64,000 nt of DNA from Fen-1298 sp050015675. GTDB taxonomy: Bacteria > Bacteroidota > Ignavibacteria > UBA10030. The position numbers and the translations under genes were made by a program. Within the stretch, counting starts at the first letter, position 1. Each line of letters opens with the position of its first letter. Below the pieces are notes generated by a model that saw only the letters and a program-made list of their open reading frames with translations, did not search any database and had not been told where the DNA came from. Below are positions 19,038 to 27,533 of the stretch, in pieces. Location: the NCBI GenBank assembly GCA_050015675.1, contig JBEKAY010000011.1, forward strand, positions 1-64,000. The letters run 5' to 3'.

Positions 19038-19517
19038 TCAATGCGCTTTGCCGCCTGCAATTTTTTTAATGATGTCTGTTGTGGAGCGATTGGGAAGAAA
19101 ATCAATCGTTTGCACAGTGCCACCCGCTGCCTCAACAATATCTTTGCCTACAATGGCATCAATCGTCCAATCGGAACCCTTCACAAGCACATCCGGCACA
19201 ACGGTTTTGATGAGTTCGTACGGCGTGTCTTCATCAAAAAGGCATACATAGTCAACCATACGAAAAGCGGCAAGTACTAAGGCGCGATCATCTTGACAAA
19301 CGATTGGCCGCGTTGTTCCTTTAAGGCGTCTAACAGATGCGTCCGTATTTATACCGACCAAAAGCACGTCCCCAAGCGCTTTAGCCTTTGTCAAATATTC
19401 TATATGGCCGCGATGCACGATATCGAAACAGCCGTTAGTGAAAACAACTTCCTTTCCTTCACGCTTTAACTTTTCTCTAATCTGTACTAAATCTGCACGT
19501 GTGACGACATCACCCAT
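19038..19517 (-). CDS. rfaE2: D-glycero-beta-D-manno-heptose 1-phosphate adenylyltransferase
   Basis: 159 residues. Converts heptose 1-phosphate plus ATP to ADP-heptose for the lipopolysaccharide core. It is a cytidylyltransferase-fold protein with TNGCFDIVHRGHIEYL (HxGH at residues 35-38) and a C-terminal RSTTDIIKKI segment matching the HldE C-terminal domain. Its ATG shares one base with the TAA of rfaE1 (TAATG), so translation is coupled. In E. coli both activities are fused in HldE; here they are separate. Confidence 0.94.
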   Translation of the reverse strand: MGDVVTRADLVQIREKLKREGKEVVFTNGCFDIVHRGHIEYLTKAKALGDVLLVGINTDASVRRLKGTTRPIVCQDDRALVLAAFRMVDYVCLFDEDTPYELIKTVVPDVLVKGSDWTIDAIVGKDIVEAAGGTVQTIDFLPNRSTTDIIKKIAGGKAH

Positions 19518-20527
19518 TACCCCTTGCCTCCCTGATTGGTGTCTTTTAAGATCGTTTGAATCAACACGCTTTTGTCGATTGGTACAATACCAACTTCACC
19601 GCAGACAATTCCGCCAGCGTAATTTGCTAGCGCAGCAGATTCCACTACCGACGCGCCCGCGACCATTGCCATGGTCAGCGTTGCTATCACAGTATCGCCC
19701 GCGCCTGAAACATCGGCAACATTTCGTGTTTTCGTTTCCACATGCGCAAGTGAACCGTTTCGTTCAAGAAGGAGCATACCTTTTTCGCCAAGTGTCAATA
19801 AGATATTTTCCGCATTGAGCCTGGTGAACAATTCAATCGCCGCAGCTTCCATATCTTTGAAGGTATGCAGACGACGTCCCAATGCCTCTTCGGCTTCCTT
19901 GCGGTTCGGTTTAAAAACTGACACACCCTGATAGTCGAAAAAGTTGTTGAACTTCGGATCGACAGTGATCGTTTTTTTATGATCTTTTGCCATTTTAATG
20001 ACCGACTTAATTAATTCTTTCGTCAGAACACCTTTGTTATAGTCTTCCAAAATTATTCCATCCAACGAGGCAATCTGATTCTCTATACTGGATAGGACTC
20101 TTGCTTGCGTATCGGCGTTCAAATCTACTTTCTCTTCTTGATCAATTCGCACTACATGTTGACCATGCGCTATAACACGTGTTTTGATCGTGGTTGGACG
20201 CGAATCATCAACTACAATTCCATCAGTCGGAAATCCATTGCCAGCTATTAAGTTTTGTAACATATCTGCACCGATATCTTTGCCAACAACGCCAATCATT
20301 AAGGGCACACCGCCTAGTGATGCGATGTTATTCGCAACATTTGCAGCACCGCCAAGCCGTGTAGATTCCTCATCGACCTCGACAACAGGAACAGGTGCTT
20401 CCGGTGAAATACGCGATACTGTGCCCCAAAAATACCTGTCGAGCATTAAATCACCAACAACTGCTATACGCTTGCCAGCAAAACCCTTTTGAATTTCTTC
20501 TAGACGATTCAGAGTAAAATGGACCAT
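19517..20527 (-). CDS. rfaE1: D-glycero-beta-D-manno-heptose-7-phosphate kinase (PfkB family)
   Basis: 336 residues; phosphorylates heptose 7-phosphate at C1 in ADP-heptose synthesis. PfkB/ribokinase motifs are clear: VVGDLMLDRYFWG at the N-terminus, RLGGAANVANNIASLGG as substrate lid, and NVADVSGAGDTVIATL as the anion-hole/catalytic-base motif near the C-terminus. AGGAAA lies seven bases before the ATG. It is the first gene of the leftward block rfaE1-rfaE2-tamB and is divergent from the thiamine unit. Confidence 0.94.
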   Translation of the reverse strand: MVHFTLNRLEEIQKGFAGKRIAVVGDLMLDRYFWGTVSRISPEAPVPVVEVDEESTRLGGAANVANNIASLGGVPLMIGVVGKDIGADMLQNLIAGNGFPTDGIVVDDSRPTTIKTRVIAHGQHVVRIDQEEKVDLNADTQARVLSSIENQIASLDGIILEDYNKGVLTKELIKSVIKMAKDHKKTITVDPKFNNFFDYQGVSVFKPNRKEAEEALGRRLHTFKDMEAAAIELFTRLNAENILLTLGEKGMLLLERNGSLAHVETKTRNVADVSGAGDTVIATLTMAMVAGASVVESAALANYAGGIVCGEVGIVPIDKSVLIQTILKDTNQGGKG

Positions 20528-20849
20528 TGAGCGTTTCCTAGTTTTTTGGTTATTTCTTAGTAGAATATAGCCAGAAAACGATGTACAAGCAAGATAACCG
20601 AATTATAAGGAAGCTCGGTAGGTTTTCGACAGAATTTATTTTCTCATGCTTATAAGTATCCTTGAGAAGAAGAAATGGAACAATTTTTCCAAAAATTCCG
20701 CGACCCGAGAATCAGTTACATATACCTTGCCATAACTCTGTTTCCCAACATTTCCGGCTTTCGTAAAATTTGGCATATATTTTTAATTGTCGGAAGCTTC
20801 TATCATTTCTTGCCGTGCTCTACAACATATCGACAATTGTGTGAAGTGC
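20528..20849. other. Divergent intergenic region, no gene seen
   Basis: About 320 bp between the rfaE1 start and the thiamine-unit promoter. It is AT-rich. The open frame at 20675-20920 has no recognisable protein character, lacks a good ribosome-binding site and would run into the promoter. The rfaE1 promoter should lie here but I could not place it. Confidence 0.5.
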
Positions 20850-20880
20850 TTGACAACTTATCTTCTGTGAAGTATATTTG
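20850..20880 (+). promoter_or_regulatory. Promoter of the thiamine riboswitch operon
   Basis: TTGACA (20850-20855), a 17-base spacer and TATATT (20873-20878) form an ideal sigma-70 arrangement. The downstream half also reads TATATTTG, matching the TAnnTTTG -7 element of Bacteroidota primary-sigma promoters. Transcription would begin near 20886, about 40 bases before the aptamer. Predicted by inspection only. Confidence 0.72.
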
Positions 20881-20922
20881 TATAGTTGGTTTTGATAATC
20901 TAATGAGTTCTTTCATATAAGT

Positions 20923-21012
20923 TGTAGGGGTGCTACGATCCTATTTTTACTTAGGATCGGGCTGAGATTACACTCTTGTAACCTGATCTGGATAATGCCA
21001 GCGTAGGGAAAT
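20923..21012 (+). promoter_or_regulatory. TPP riboswitch (THI element)
   Basis: All conserved blocks of the thiamine pyrophosphate aptamer are present: GTAGGGGTGCT at the 5' side, GGCTGAGATTACACTC, then ACCTGATCTGGATAATGCCAGCGTAGGGAA. An extended P3 hairpin (GATCCTA ... TAGGATC) lies between the first two blocks. The element sits in the leader of a TonB-dependent receptor gene and is followed by an intrinsic terminator. Binding of TPP should therefore reduce expression by premature termination. The aptamer call is secure; the mechanism is inferred. Confidence 0.97.
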
Positions 21013-21031
21013 CGAAATAAATTTTTATGAA

Positions 21032-21081
21032 CACCGTTTCTTTTTTCTCCGCTTGTATGGAGATGAGGAAACGGTTTTTTA
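21032..21081 (+). terminator. Riboswitch expression-platform terminator
   Basis: CACCGTTTC and CTCC pair with GGAG and GAAACGGT across a short interior loop, followed by TTTTTT at 21075-21080. The hairpin starts 20 bases after the aptamer and ends 18 bases before the chosen start codon, as expected for a TPP-controlled terminator. It covers the ATG at 21027, which is therefore not the real start. Confidence 0.85.
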
Positions 21082-21098
21082 ATTTAAGGAGAATCACT

Positions 21099-23363
21099 AT
21101 GCGTATTTATATTCTTTTTTTTGTTGCAGCACTGAGCTGCTTCGTTACAGCAGCACAAGAGAAGCTCGATCGTGATACAATGTATCAAGCAGAACCGGTA
21201 ACGATAATAGCAACCCACGCAAGTGAGCGTATTTCACCGGTAACATTTTCTAATCTCAACCATACAGAAATCAAGCGACAGTATTCTGCACAAGATGTAC
21301 CTGTCTTATTATCGGAACTGCCTTCCATTACGTTTTATTCTGAAAACGGGAATGGCACCGGCGGTTATAGCTATATTACTTTGCGCGGATTTGAACAACA
21401 GCGACTTTCGGTCATGGTCAATGGCGTACCGCAAAATGATCCTGAAGATTTTAGTGTGTATTGGATTGACTTTCCCGATTTACTCGGCAGCACAACTAAT
21501 ATTCAGGTTCAGCGTGGCGCCGGGAGCGCATTCTATGGACCGCCTGCGATTGGAGGTTCAGTAAATTTGCTCGCAGTTCCCTTCCAACCGAAACCCAATG
21601 TGACACTTGAAAGCACACTCGGCTTTCAGGAATACGGCGCAACAAACACTATTGTGCTTTCGACTCGAAAATATTCCGCAACGTTTAATTCAGGACTCGT
21701 GGATAACCGATATATGTTTTATGGACGGCTTGGGAAACTTTCCACTGACGGATATCGAGACAAATCGTGGGACGACATCAACTCATACTTCTTTGGAGTT
21801 GAGCGGCTTGATGAGACAATGACAACACGCATTCATTTTTATGGAGGGCCATTTAGCGATGGGTTAGCATACAATGGCATACCAAAATTTTATAATACTG
21901 ATTTGAGACTTCGCCGGTCAAATTATAATTATTTTGAATTGAACGGTGCACAGGATACAGTAACATATGCTACGAATCGAAGACCGCGAGAATCAGAAGA
22001 ATTTTCACAACCGCATTTTGAATTGTTGCACGAGTGGAAGCTTTCTCCCAACATCACGTTCAATAATACATTCTTTTATATTCAAGGTGATGGATATTAT
22101 GATTATGATGGATCAGGATTAGATACCTCTTCATTACGTTTGGGAAGTGCTTATGGATTTCCAACTTCGACCGATCCAACAAATATTCTCGTTCGCGCGT
22201 TTGTGGGGAATAAACAATGGGGGTGGTTGCCGCGTTTAGAAATCAACCATGGAACCGGAGTATTGACACTTGGGGCAGAATTACGATTCCACCGCTCTCT
22301 CCACTGGGGTAAAATTTCCTATGCTGAAAATCTTCCGATGAATTATGATCCGGATTATCGTTTCTATGAATACAATGGCGGGAAAAAGATAATTTCTGTT
22401 TATGGACATGAGTTGTACAAGTTGAACGATGCCATGACTTTAATGACCGATCTTCAGTTTGTGTACAACCGGTATTCTCTTGAGAATGAAAAATTCTTAA
22501 ACAACAGTTTTTCTGTCCCCTATTTCTTTCTCAATCCAAGAGTGGGAGTTAATTATAATATCAACGAATCAGTCAATTCGTACATCAATCTCGCTTATAC
22601 ATCTCGCGAGCCACGGTTAAAAGATTTATACAGTGCAGAAGAATCTATTTGGGGAAGTACTCCACAATTTAAAGCAGATATGACTGGTGGCATTGTCAGA
22701 TATGATTTTACCAAGCCGCTTGCAAAACCCGAGCATCTCTTTGATCTTGAACTCGGCAGTGTGTATCGTGATGGACAAACAATGGCATCTCTTAATATCT
22801 TCTGGATGGAATTTCAGGATGAGTTGATTAAAAGTGGAGCCGTAGATATTTTTGGAGAACCTGTGATGGGTAATGCAGATCGTACACGCCACATCGGTGT
22901 AGAACTCCAAGGTCAAATGGATCTAGCGCTGGGATTTACCGTGAGCGGAAATGCAACGATCTCAAACAATCGCTTAATTAGTTACTCTGTCGTGGATGGA
23001 GTGACTAACGGAATTGTCTATCGTCATAGTTTAGATGGTAATCCAATCGCCGGATCGCCCGATTTCATGGGAAATTTTCGATTATCTTATAGTTATAGCG
23101 ATTTAAATACCTCGCTCGCTGCAAAATATGTAGGTGGTTTTTATACAGATAATACCAAGAACAATCTTCTTAGGAATGACGCCTACACAGTTGTTAATGC
23201 AACGGTATCATATCGCGTCACATTAGGATCGGGCGTTTTTCTTACAATACATGGTGAAGTAAGGAATGTGTTTGATGCGTTATATACCATGAGCGGTGAG
23301 GGTCAGGAATTTTTTCCGGCAGCTGAACGAAATTACATATTCGGAACGTCATTGCAATTATAA
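21099..23363 (+). CDS. TonB-dependent receptor, predicted thiamine uptake
   Basis: 754 residues from the ATG at 21099, which follows AAGGAG and begins a signal peptide (MRIYILFFVAALSCF, cleavage near TAA-Q). The plug domain spans about 40-155, with VLLSELPSITFY, YSYITLRGFEQQRLSVMVNGVPQND and RGAGSAFYGPPAIGGSVNL. A 22-strand-type barrel follows and the C-terminus is hydrophobic/aromatic (YIFGTSLQL). The TPP riboswitch leader makes thiamine or a thiamine phosphate the likely ligand, by analogy with the riboswitch-controlled thiamine receptors of Bacteroidetes. Start codons further upstream fall in the terminator hairpin. Confidence 0.92.
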   Translation: MRIYILFFVAALSCFVTAAQEKLDRDTMYQAEPVTIIATHASERISPVTFSNLNHTEIKRQYSAQDVPVLLSELPSITFYSENGNGTGGYSYITLRGFEQQRLSVMVNGVPQNDPEDFSVYWIDFPDLLGSTTNIQVQRGAGSAFYGPPAIGGSVNLLAVPFQPKPNVTLESTLGFQEYGATNTIVLSTRKYSATFNSGLVDNRYMFYGRLGKLSTDGYRDKSWDDINSYFFGVERLDETMTTRIHFYGGPFSDGLAYNGIPKFYNTDLRLRRSNYNYFELNGAQDTVTYATNRRPRESEEFSQPHFELLHEWKLSPNITFNNTFFYIQGDGYYDYDGSGLDTSSLRLGSAYGFPTSTDPTNILVRAFVGNKQWGWLPRLEINHGTGVLTLGAELRFHRSLHWGKISYAENLPMNYDPDYRFYEYNGGKKIISVYGHELYKLNDAMTLMTDLQFVYNRYSLENEKFLNNSFSVPYFFLNPRVGVNYNINESVNSYINLAYTSREPRLKDLYSAEESIWGSTPQFKADMTGGIVRYDFTKPLAKPEHLFDLELGSVYRDGQTMASLNIFWMEFQDELIKSGAVDIFGEPVMGNADRTRHIGVELQGQMDLALGFTVSGNATISNNRLISYSVVDGVTNGIVYRHSLDGNPIAGSPDFMGNFRLSYSYSDLNTSLAAKYVGGFYTDNTKNNLLRNDAYTVVNATVSYRVTLGSGVFLTIHGEVRNVFDALYTMSGEGQEFFPAAERNYIFGTSLQL

Positions 23364-23527
23364 TAGTTCACGAAATAAAGATATTATATGCCTTTTTGCA
23401 TCGCTCAACCTAAATTAGTAAATTAATCACAAGCATATCTTCATGCGTTATGCAGATAAAGCGCTGGTTAATTAATTCGCGCTTCATCCCTTAGATATAC
23501 CACCGACAACTATATGAAAGAAAATAC

Positions 23528-25372
23528 TTGAGATATTATTTATTCCTCCTTCTCATTGCTTTGATCACCTGTTATGAGACATATGCTCAAGATGCGGATT
23601 CAATTACGGTAGCGCTTCAACCTATAGTTGTCACCGCAACGCGCATGCCGACAAATGCGTTGTACGTGAGCCGTTCTATCGATATTATTGATGAACGGGC
23701 TATCGAAAATTCTGGCGCATCTTGTGTAGCGGAGTTGCTTCAAAATGGGGCAAATGTAGATGTCCAGCCGAGAGGAATCTTCGGCGTTCAAACAGATGTC
23801 AGTATCCGCGGCGCCTTGTTTAGTCAACATCTTCTTCTTCTCGACGGTGTTCGAATGAATGATCCACAAACATCTCATCACAATTATGACCTGCCAATTT
23901 CAATAGAACAGATCCAGCGTATTGAAGTTTTAAAAGGACCGGGCTCTGCTTTATACGGGCCTGATGCATTCGGTGGCGTTATCAATATTATCACACGCAT
24001 CCCACATGAACAAACGTTGTACTTAAACTTAAGCGGCGGTGAAAATGGTTTAATGAACGCATCGGGGAATTATAATTTTTCTTCTTTCGGGGTACATTCA
24101 TCAAACGTTATCGAGTATCGGCGTTCGGATGGCTACCACTTTGATACCGATTTTCAAACATCAAGTATCTCATCGAATAACACTTTGGAACTTCCGTTTG
24201 GTACATACTCGTTGTTTGGCGGATACACAAACAAAGCATTTGGTGCATTCAATTTTTACGGGTCTTCTCCTTCGAAAGAATGGACTGAAACGACATTTTT
24301 CAATATGACGACAATATTTTCTTTTCCCTCTCTTCTGCTTCAACCAAAATTGTCCTATAGACGGCATTATGACAAATTCATGTTTGACATTCGCATTCCT
24401 GATAAATTCGTGAACATCCATACTACTCATTCCTACAACGGAGAACTCCAATCAATCATACAGATATATGAATCTTGTTCGCTGATTGCGGGAATAGTTG
24501 GAAATATTGATAATATCGTAAGTACGAACCTGCAGAACCATAATCGTTCATCCCTCGGTATTCTCACTGCACTGCACAGTGTTGTTCAGAAAAATATTCT
24601 TGTTGACTTTGGAATGCGTGAAGATTATCATTCTCAATATGGTCGGCAATTTAATCCCACTATGAATGGAGGATATCTGTTTTCACAATATGCTAAGGTT
24701 TTTGTTACAGTTGGCCGTTCATTTCGCGCACCGAGTTATACAGAATTGTACTATTCAAGTCCCACAAGAATTGGCAATGCGGACTTAAAATCAGAAACTG
24801 GGTGGTCTTACGAAATTGGCGGAGATTACACGTTTCAACAGCAGATGAGACTAACGGCGTCATTATTTGAACGAGATCAGGAGAACCTCATCGACTACGT
24901 AAAATTTACTGCTGCAGATCCCGCATCGCGCGCTACAAATTTTACAACCGCAATCACGCGCGGTGTTGAAATAGCATTTCGATGGAACACCGGCATGAAT
25001 ATCGATCAGAGTTTGACGGATAATAGTGCGCTTCAATCCGTTCTTGTAAGTTACACGTATTTAGATTCTCGTATCGACATCGGGAATATTTACAGTTCGG
25101 TCTATAGCTTTACGCATCCAAGACATCAACTGAGTGCTGAATGCTCAGGTATTCTCCCTCTCTTCATAAATTGGACAGCCAGCGCTACGCATAAAATAAA
25201 ATTAGATGGGACAAACTATACTCTTGTCGATGCAAAATTATCTCGAATGATTTCCAATACTAACGTCTTTCTCCAGGGAACCAATCTCCTGAACCAATCG
25301 TACGAAGAAATCGCGGGCGTACCGTTACCCGGCAGATGGTTATGGGTTGGAGTTGAATTCAAGGTAATCTAG
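23528..25372 (+). CDS. TonB-dependent receptor, BtuB-like
   Basis: 614 residues. The start is TTG at 23528: the nearby ATG at 23514 is in another frame and stops at once, and this TTG opens a good signal peptide (MRYYLFLLLIALITCYETYAQ). A TonB-box-like stretch (QPIVVTATR) leads into a plug with VSIRGALFSQHLLLLDGVRMND and LKGPGSALYGPDAFGGVINIIT, then a barrel of about 450 residues ending WLWVGVEFKV. It resembles the BtuB/cobalamin-receptor branch. It follows the first receptor by 164 bp with no second riboswitch and precedes thiamine pyrophosphokinase by 8 bp, so a thiamine-related ligand is inferred. Confidence 0.88.
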   Translation: MRYYLFLLLIALITCYETYAQDADSITVALQPIVVTATRMPTNALYVSRSIDIIDERAIENSGASCVAELLQNGANVDVQPRGIFGVQTDVSIRGALFSQHLLLLDGVRMNDPQTSHHNYDLPISIEQIQRIEVLKGPGSALYGPDAFGGVINIITRIPHEQTLYLNLSGGENGLMNASGNYNFSSFGVHSSNVIEYRRSDGYHFDTDFQTSSISSNNTLELPFGTYSLFGGYTNKAFGAFNFYGSSPSKEWTETTFFNMTTIFSFPSLLLQPKLSYRRHYDKFMFDIRIPDKFVNIHTTHSYNGELQSIIQIYESCSLIAGIVGNIDNIVSTNLQNHNRSSLGILTALHSVVQKNILVDFGMREDYHSQYGRQFNPTMNGGYLFSQYAKVFVTVGRSFRAPSYTELYYSSPTRIGNADLKSETGWSYEIGGDYTFQQQMRLTASLFERDQENLIDYVKFTAADPASRATNFTTAITRGVEIAFRWNTGMNIDQSLTDNSALQSVLVSYTYLDSRIDIGNIYSSVYSFTHPRHQLSAECSGILPLFINWTASATHKIKLDGTNYTLVDAKLSRMISNTNVFLQGTNLLNQSYEEIAGVPLPGRWLWVGVEFKVI

Positions 25373-25380
25373 GATTTTTT

Positions 25381-26007
25381 ATGAAGCGCGCACTTATTCT
25401 CGCTAATGGAAAACCGCCAGGCAAGAAGCTCCTTCAAAAATTTCTTGCATCCGCTGATTTGTTCATTTGTGCTGATGGCGGGGCTAACATCGCTGCGCGT
25501 TTTGGTTGCGCTCCTAATCTTATTATCGGTGATCTTGATTCTATAGAGAAAGAAACGCTTTCCGTCTTCAGCAATGTCGATGTAAAAAAGCTGAATGACC
25601 AAAACTCTACGGATTTAGAAAAGGCGCTGACGGCGACCGTTCGGAAGAAGTATAAAGAAATAGTTGTACTTGGGGCAACAGGCGGGCGGCTTGATCACGC
25701 TATTGGAAACTTAAGTGCGCTTGCAAAATTTTCCCGTAAAGCGCATATCACATTTGTAGATAACATGGGAAAATTCATTGCAATCAATCATTCATTAGAA
25801 TTCAACCTTCCCATCGGCACAATCATTTCACTTCTGCCACTTTCTCGATGCAGTGGAATTGTAACGAAAGGATTAAAATGGAATCTGAGAAATGAATCCC
25901 TGGAGCTTGGAGTCCGCGAAAGCACGAGTAATGTTATTGTCTCTTTTCCGGCGAACATCAAGGTCAAAAAAGGCAACCTTATCGCTTTTATAGCGATTAA
26001 TATCTAA
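25381..26007 (+). CDS. thiN: Thiamine pyrophosphokinase
   Basis: 208 residues; transfers pyrophosphate from ATP to thiamine, giving TPP, the salvage route for imported thiamine. Motifs: CADGGAN (30-36), IIGDLDS (48-54), DQNSTDLEKAL (73-83) and LGATGGRLDHAIGN (97-110), all diagnostic of the family catalytic domain. The C-terminal thiamine-binding domain is present (STSNVIVSF). AGG lies seven bases before the ATG. Its position directly behind a receptor, in a unit led by a TPP riboswitch, strongly ties the whole unit to thiamine salvage. Confidence 0.96.
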   Translation: MKRALILANGKPPGKKLLQKFLASADLFICADGGANIAARFGCAPNLIIGDLDSIEKETLSVFSNVDVKKLNDQNSTDLEKALTATVRKKYKEIVVLGATGGRLDHAIGNLSALAKFSRKAHITFVDNMGKFIAINHSLEFNLPIGTIISLLPLSRCSGIVTKGLKWNLRNESLELGVRESTSNVIVSFPANIKVKKGNLIAFIAINI

Positions 26008-26041
26008 AACCTCTTATCAAAATTCTAATTTCTAATAGCCA

Positions 26042-27466
26042 ATGATCAAAGTCCATCTTTCACTTATCGATATCGCACTGATTGTTGCTTACTTTGCAGC
26101 TGTTGTCTTCATCGGATTTCGCGCAGTGCGGAAACAAAAGTCCGGTACGGAAGATTTTCTCCTGGCTGGCCGTACGCTCACACTTCCAATTTTCGTCGCC
26201 ACACTTGTTTCAACCTGGTATGGCGGAATTCTCGGTGTCGGAGAATATTCATATAAGTTCGGTATTTCTAACTGGGTCGTATTCGGAGTTCCATACTATA
26301 TCTTTGCACTTGTATTCGCCTTGTTCCTAGCAAAAAAAGTCCGCGCAACGAACCTTTTTACGATCCCTGATAGACTTGAGCAGATGTACGACAAACGCAC
26401 TGCCATTGCCGGTGGTATTCTTACATTTTTTCTCGTTACACCGGCTGCGTATGTGCTTATGCTGGGAATTCTTGCGCAACTTGTTTTTGGAATCGATCTC
26501 GCGCTTTGTATTATCATCACTACCTTCCTGACTGTTGTCTATCTCTATAAAGGCGGTTTTCGTTCCGATGTGTGGGCAAATGTATTCGAATTTGTGATGA
26601 TGTTTTTTGGTTTTGCTCTCGTTGTAGTTTTTTCGTATTCAAAATTCGGTGGATTAGATTTCATACGCGCACACGTCCCACCATTACATCTTACATGGCA
26701 CGGCGGCAACAGCATGGAATTTATTGCCGTTTGGTTCTTCATTGCATTATGGACGCTTGTCGATCCGGCATTTCATCAGCGATGCTATGCGGCAAAGGAC
26801 GGCAAAACGGCACAACGCGGTATTCTTGTTTCCATTCTTTTCTGGTTTGTCTTCGACTTTATGACAAGTGTTGCCGGACTCTATGCACGTGCATCGCTTC
26901 CACCACTGATACAACCGATGTATTCCTATCCTCTTCTTGCTGAAGTGACATTACCTGTGATTGCCAAAGGATTGTTTTATATTGGCATGCTCGCAACTAT
27001 TATGTCGACGCTTAGCAGTCTCACATTAATTTCTGCAATCACTGTTGGAAAAGATATTGTGGGAAGATGGAAAAACGCCCCTAGCGATTCGGACATTGTT
27101 CAGCGTTGGACAAAAATTGGACTTGTGTTCTCAGCGCTATTCTCTGTGGTGCTGGCAATTAGCGTTCCTTCTGTCGTAAGCATCTGGTACACAATCGGTA
27201 CTTGTATTATCCCTGGATTATTAGTACCAGTGTTGGCAAGTTATTTTGAACGATTGAGGATTTCCGCGGTTTATGCATTTGGAGCTATGGTGAACGGTTG
27301 GTTCATTTCAACGGCAAGTCTTATATCTGGACATCTTTATTCTTCCAACGGAATTCCAGCTTATTGGTATGGCATCGAGCCAATGTACCCTGGATTATTT
27401 TTTGCGCTCTTCTGGTGGGGATTAGGAAAATTAGAAACAAAACGTGACAAACCATTAGCGTATTGA
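26042..27466 (+). CDS. Sodium:solute symporter family permease, candidate thiamine transporter
   Basis: 474 residues, about 13 membrane helices, solute:sodium symporter (SSS) fold. Landmarks are DIALIVAYFAAVVFIGF (TM1), SGTEDFLLAGRTLTLPIFVATLVSTWYGG (the SSS linker and unwound TM region), YLYKGGFRSDVWANVFE and the late STLSSLTLISAITVGKDIVG. It is the last gene of the riboswitch unit, 34 bp after thiN, with no terminator between. In Bacteroidota this place is often held by PnuT, which is not an SSS protein. Thiamine as substrate is an inference from context; the SSS family also carries sugars, vitamins and amino acids. Confidence 0.87.
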   Translation: MIKVHLSLIDIALIVAYFAAVVFIGFRAVRKQKSGTEDFLLAGRTLTLPIFVATLVSTWYGGILGVGEYSYKFGISNWVVFGVPYYIFALVFALFLAKKVRATNLFTIPDRLEQMYDKRTAIAGGILTFFLVTPAAYVLMLGILAQLVFGIDLALCIIITTFLTVVYLYKGGFRSDVWANVFEFVMMFFGFALVVVFSYSKFGGLDFIRAHVPPLHLTWHGGNSMEFIAVWFFIALWTLVDPAFHQRCYAAKDGKTAQRGILVSILFWFVFDFMTSVAGLYARASLPPLIQPMYSYPLLAEVTLPVIAKGLFYIGMLATIMSTLSSLTLISAITVGKDIVGRWKNAPSDSDIVQRWTKIGLVFSALFSVVLAISVPSVVSIWYTIGTCIIPGLLVPVLASYFERLRISAVYAFGAMVNGWFISTASLISGHLYSSNGIPAYWYGIEPMYPGLFFALFWWGLGKLETKRDKPLAY

Positions 27467-27533
27467 TCAAATCGATCTTAGCTGATACCAAATTCACACC
27501 AACCATCCATCCCATAAATAAATATCTAAATTC

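Noticed and set aside
20675..20920. Plus-strand open frame before the thiamine riboswitch
   Set aside because: It overlaps the promoter and has no recognisable protein features.
21027..21098. An upstream ATG for the first TonB receptor at 21027
   Set aside because: It sits inside the riboswitch terminator hairpin, and the Shine-Dalgarno and signal peptide both point to 21099.
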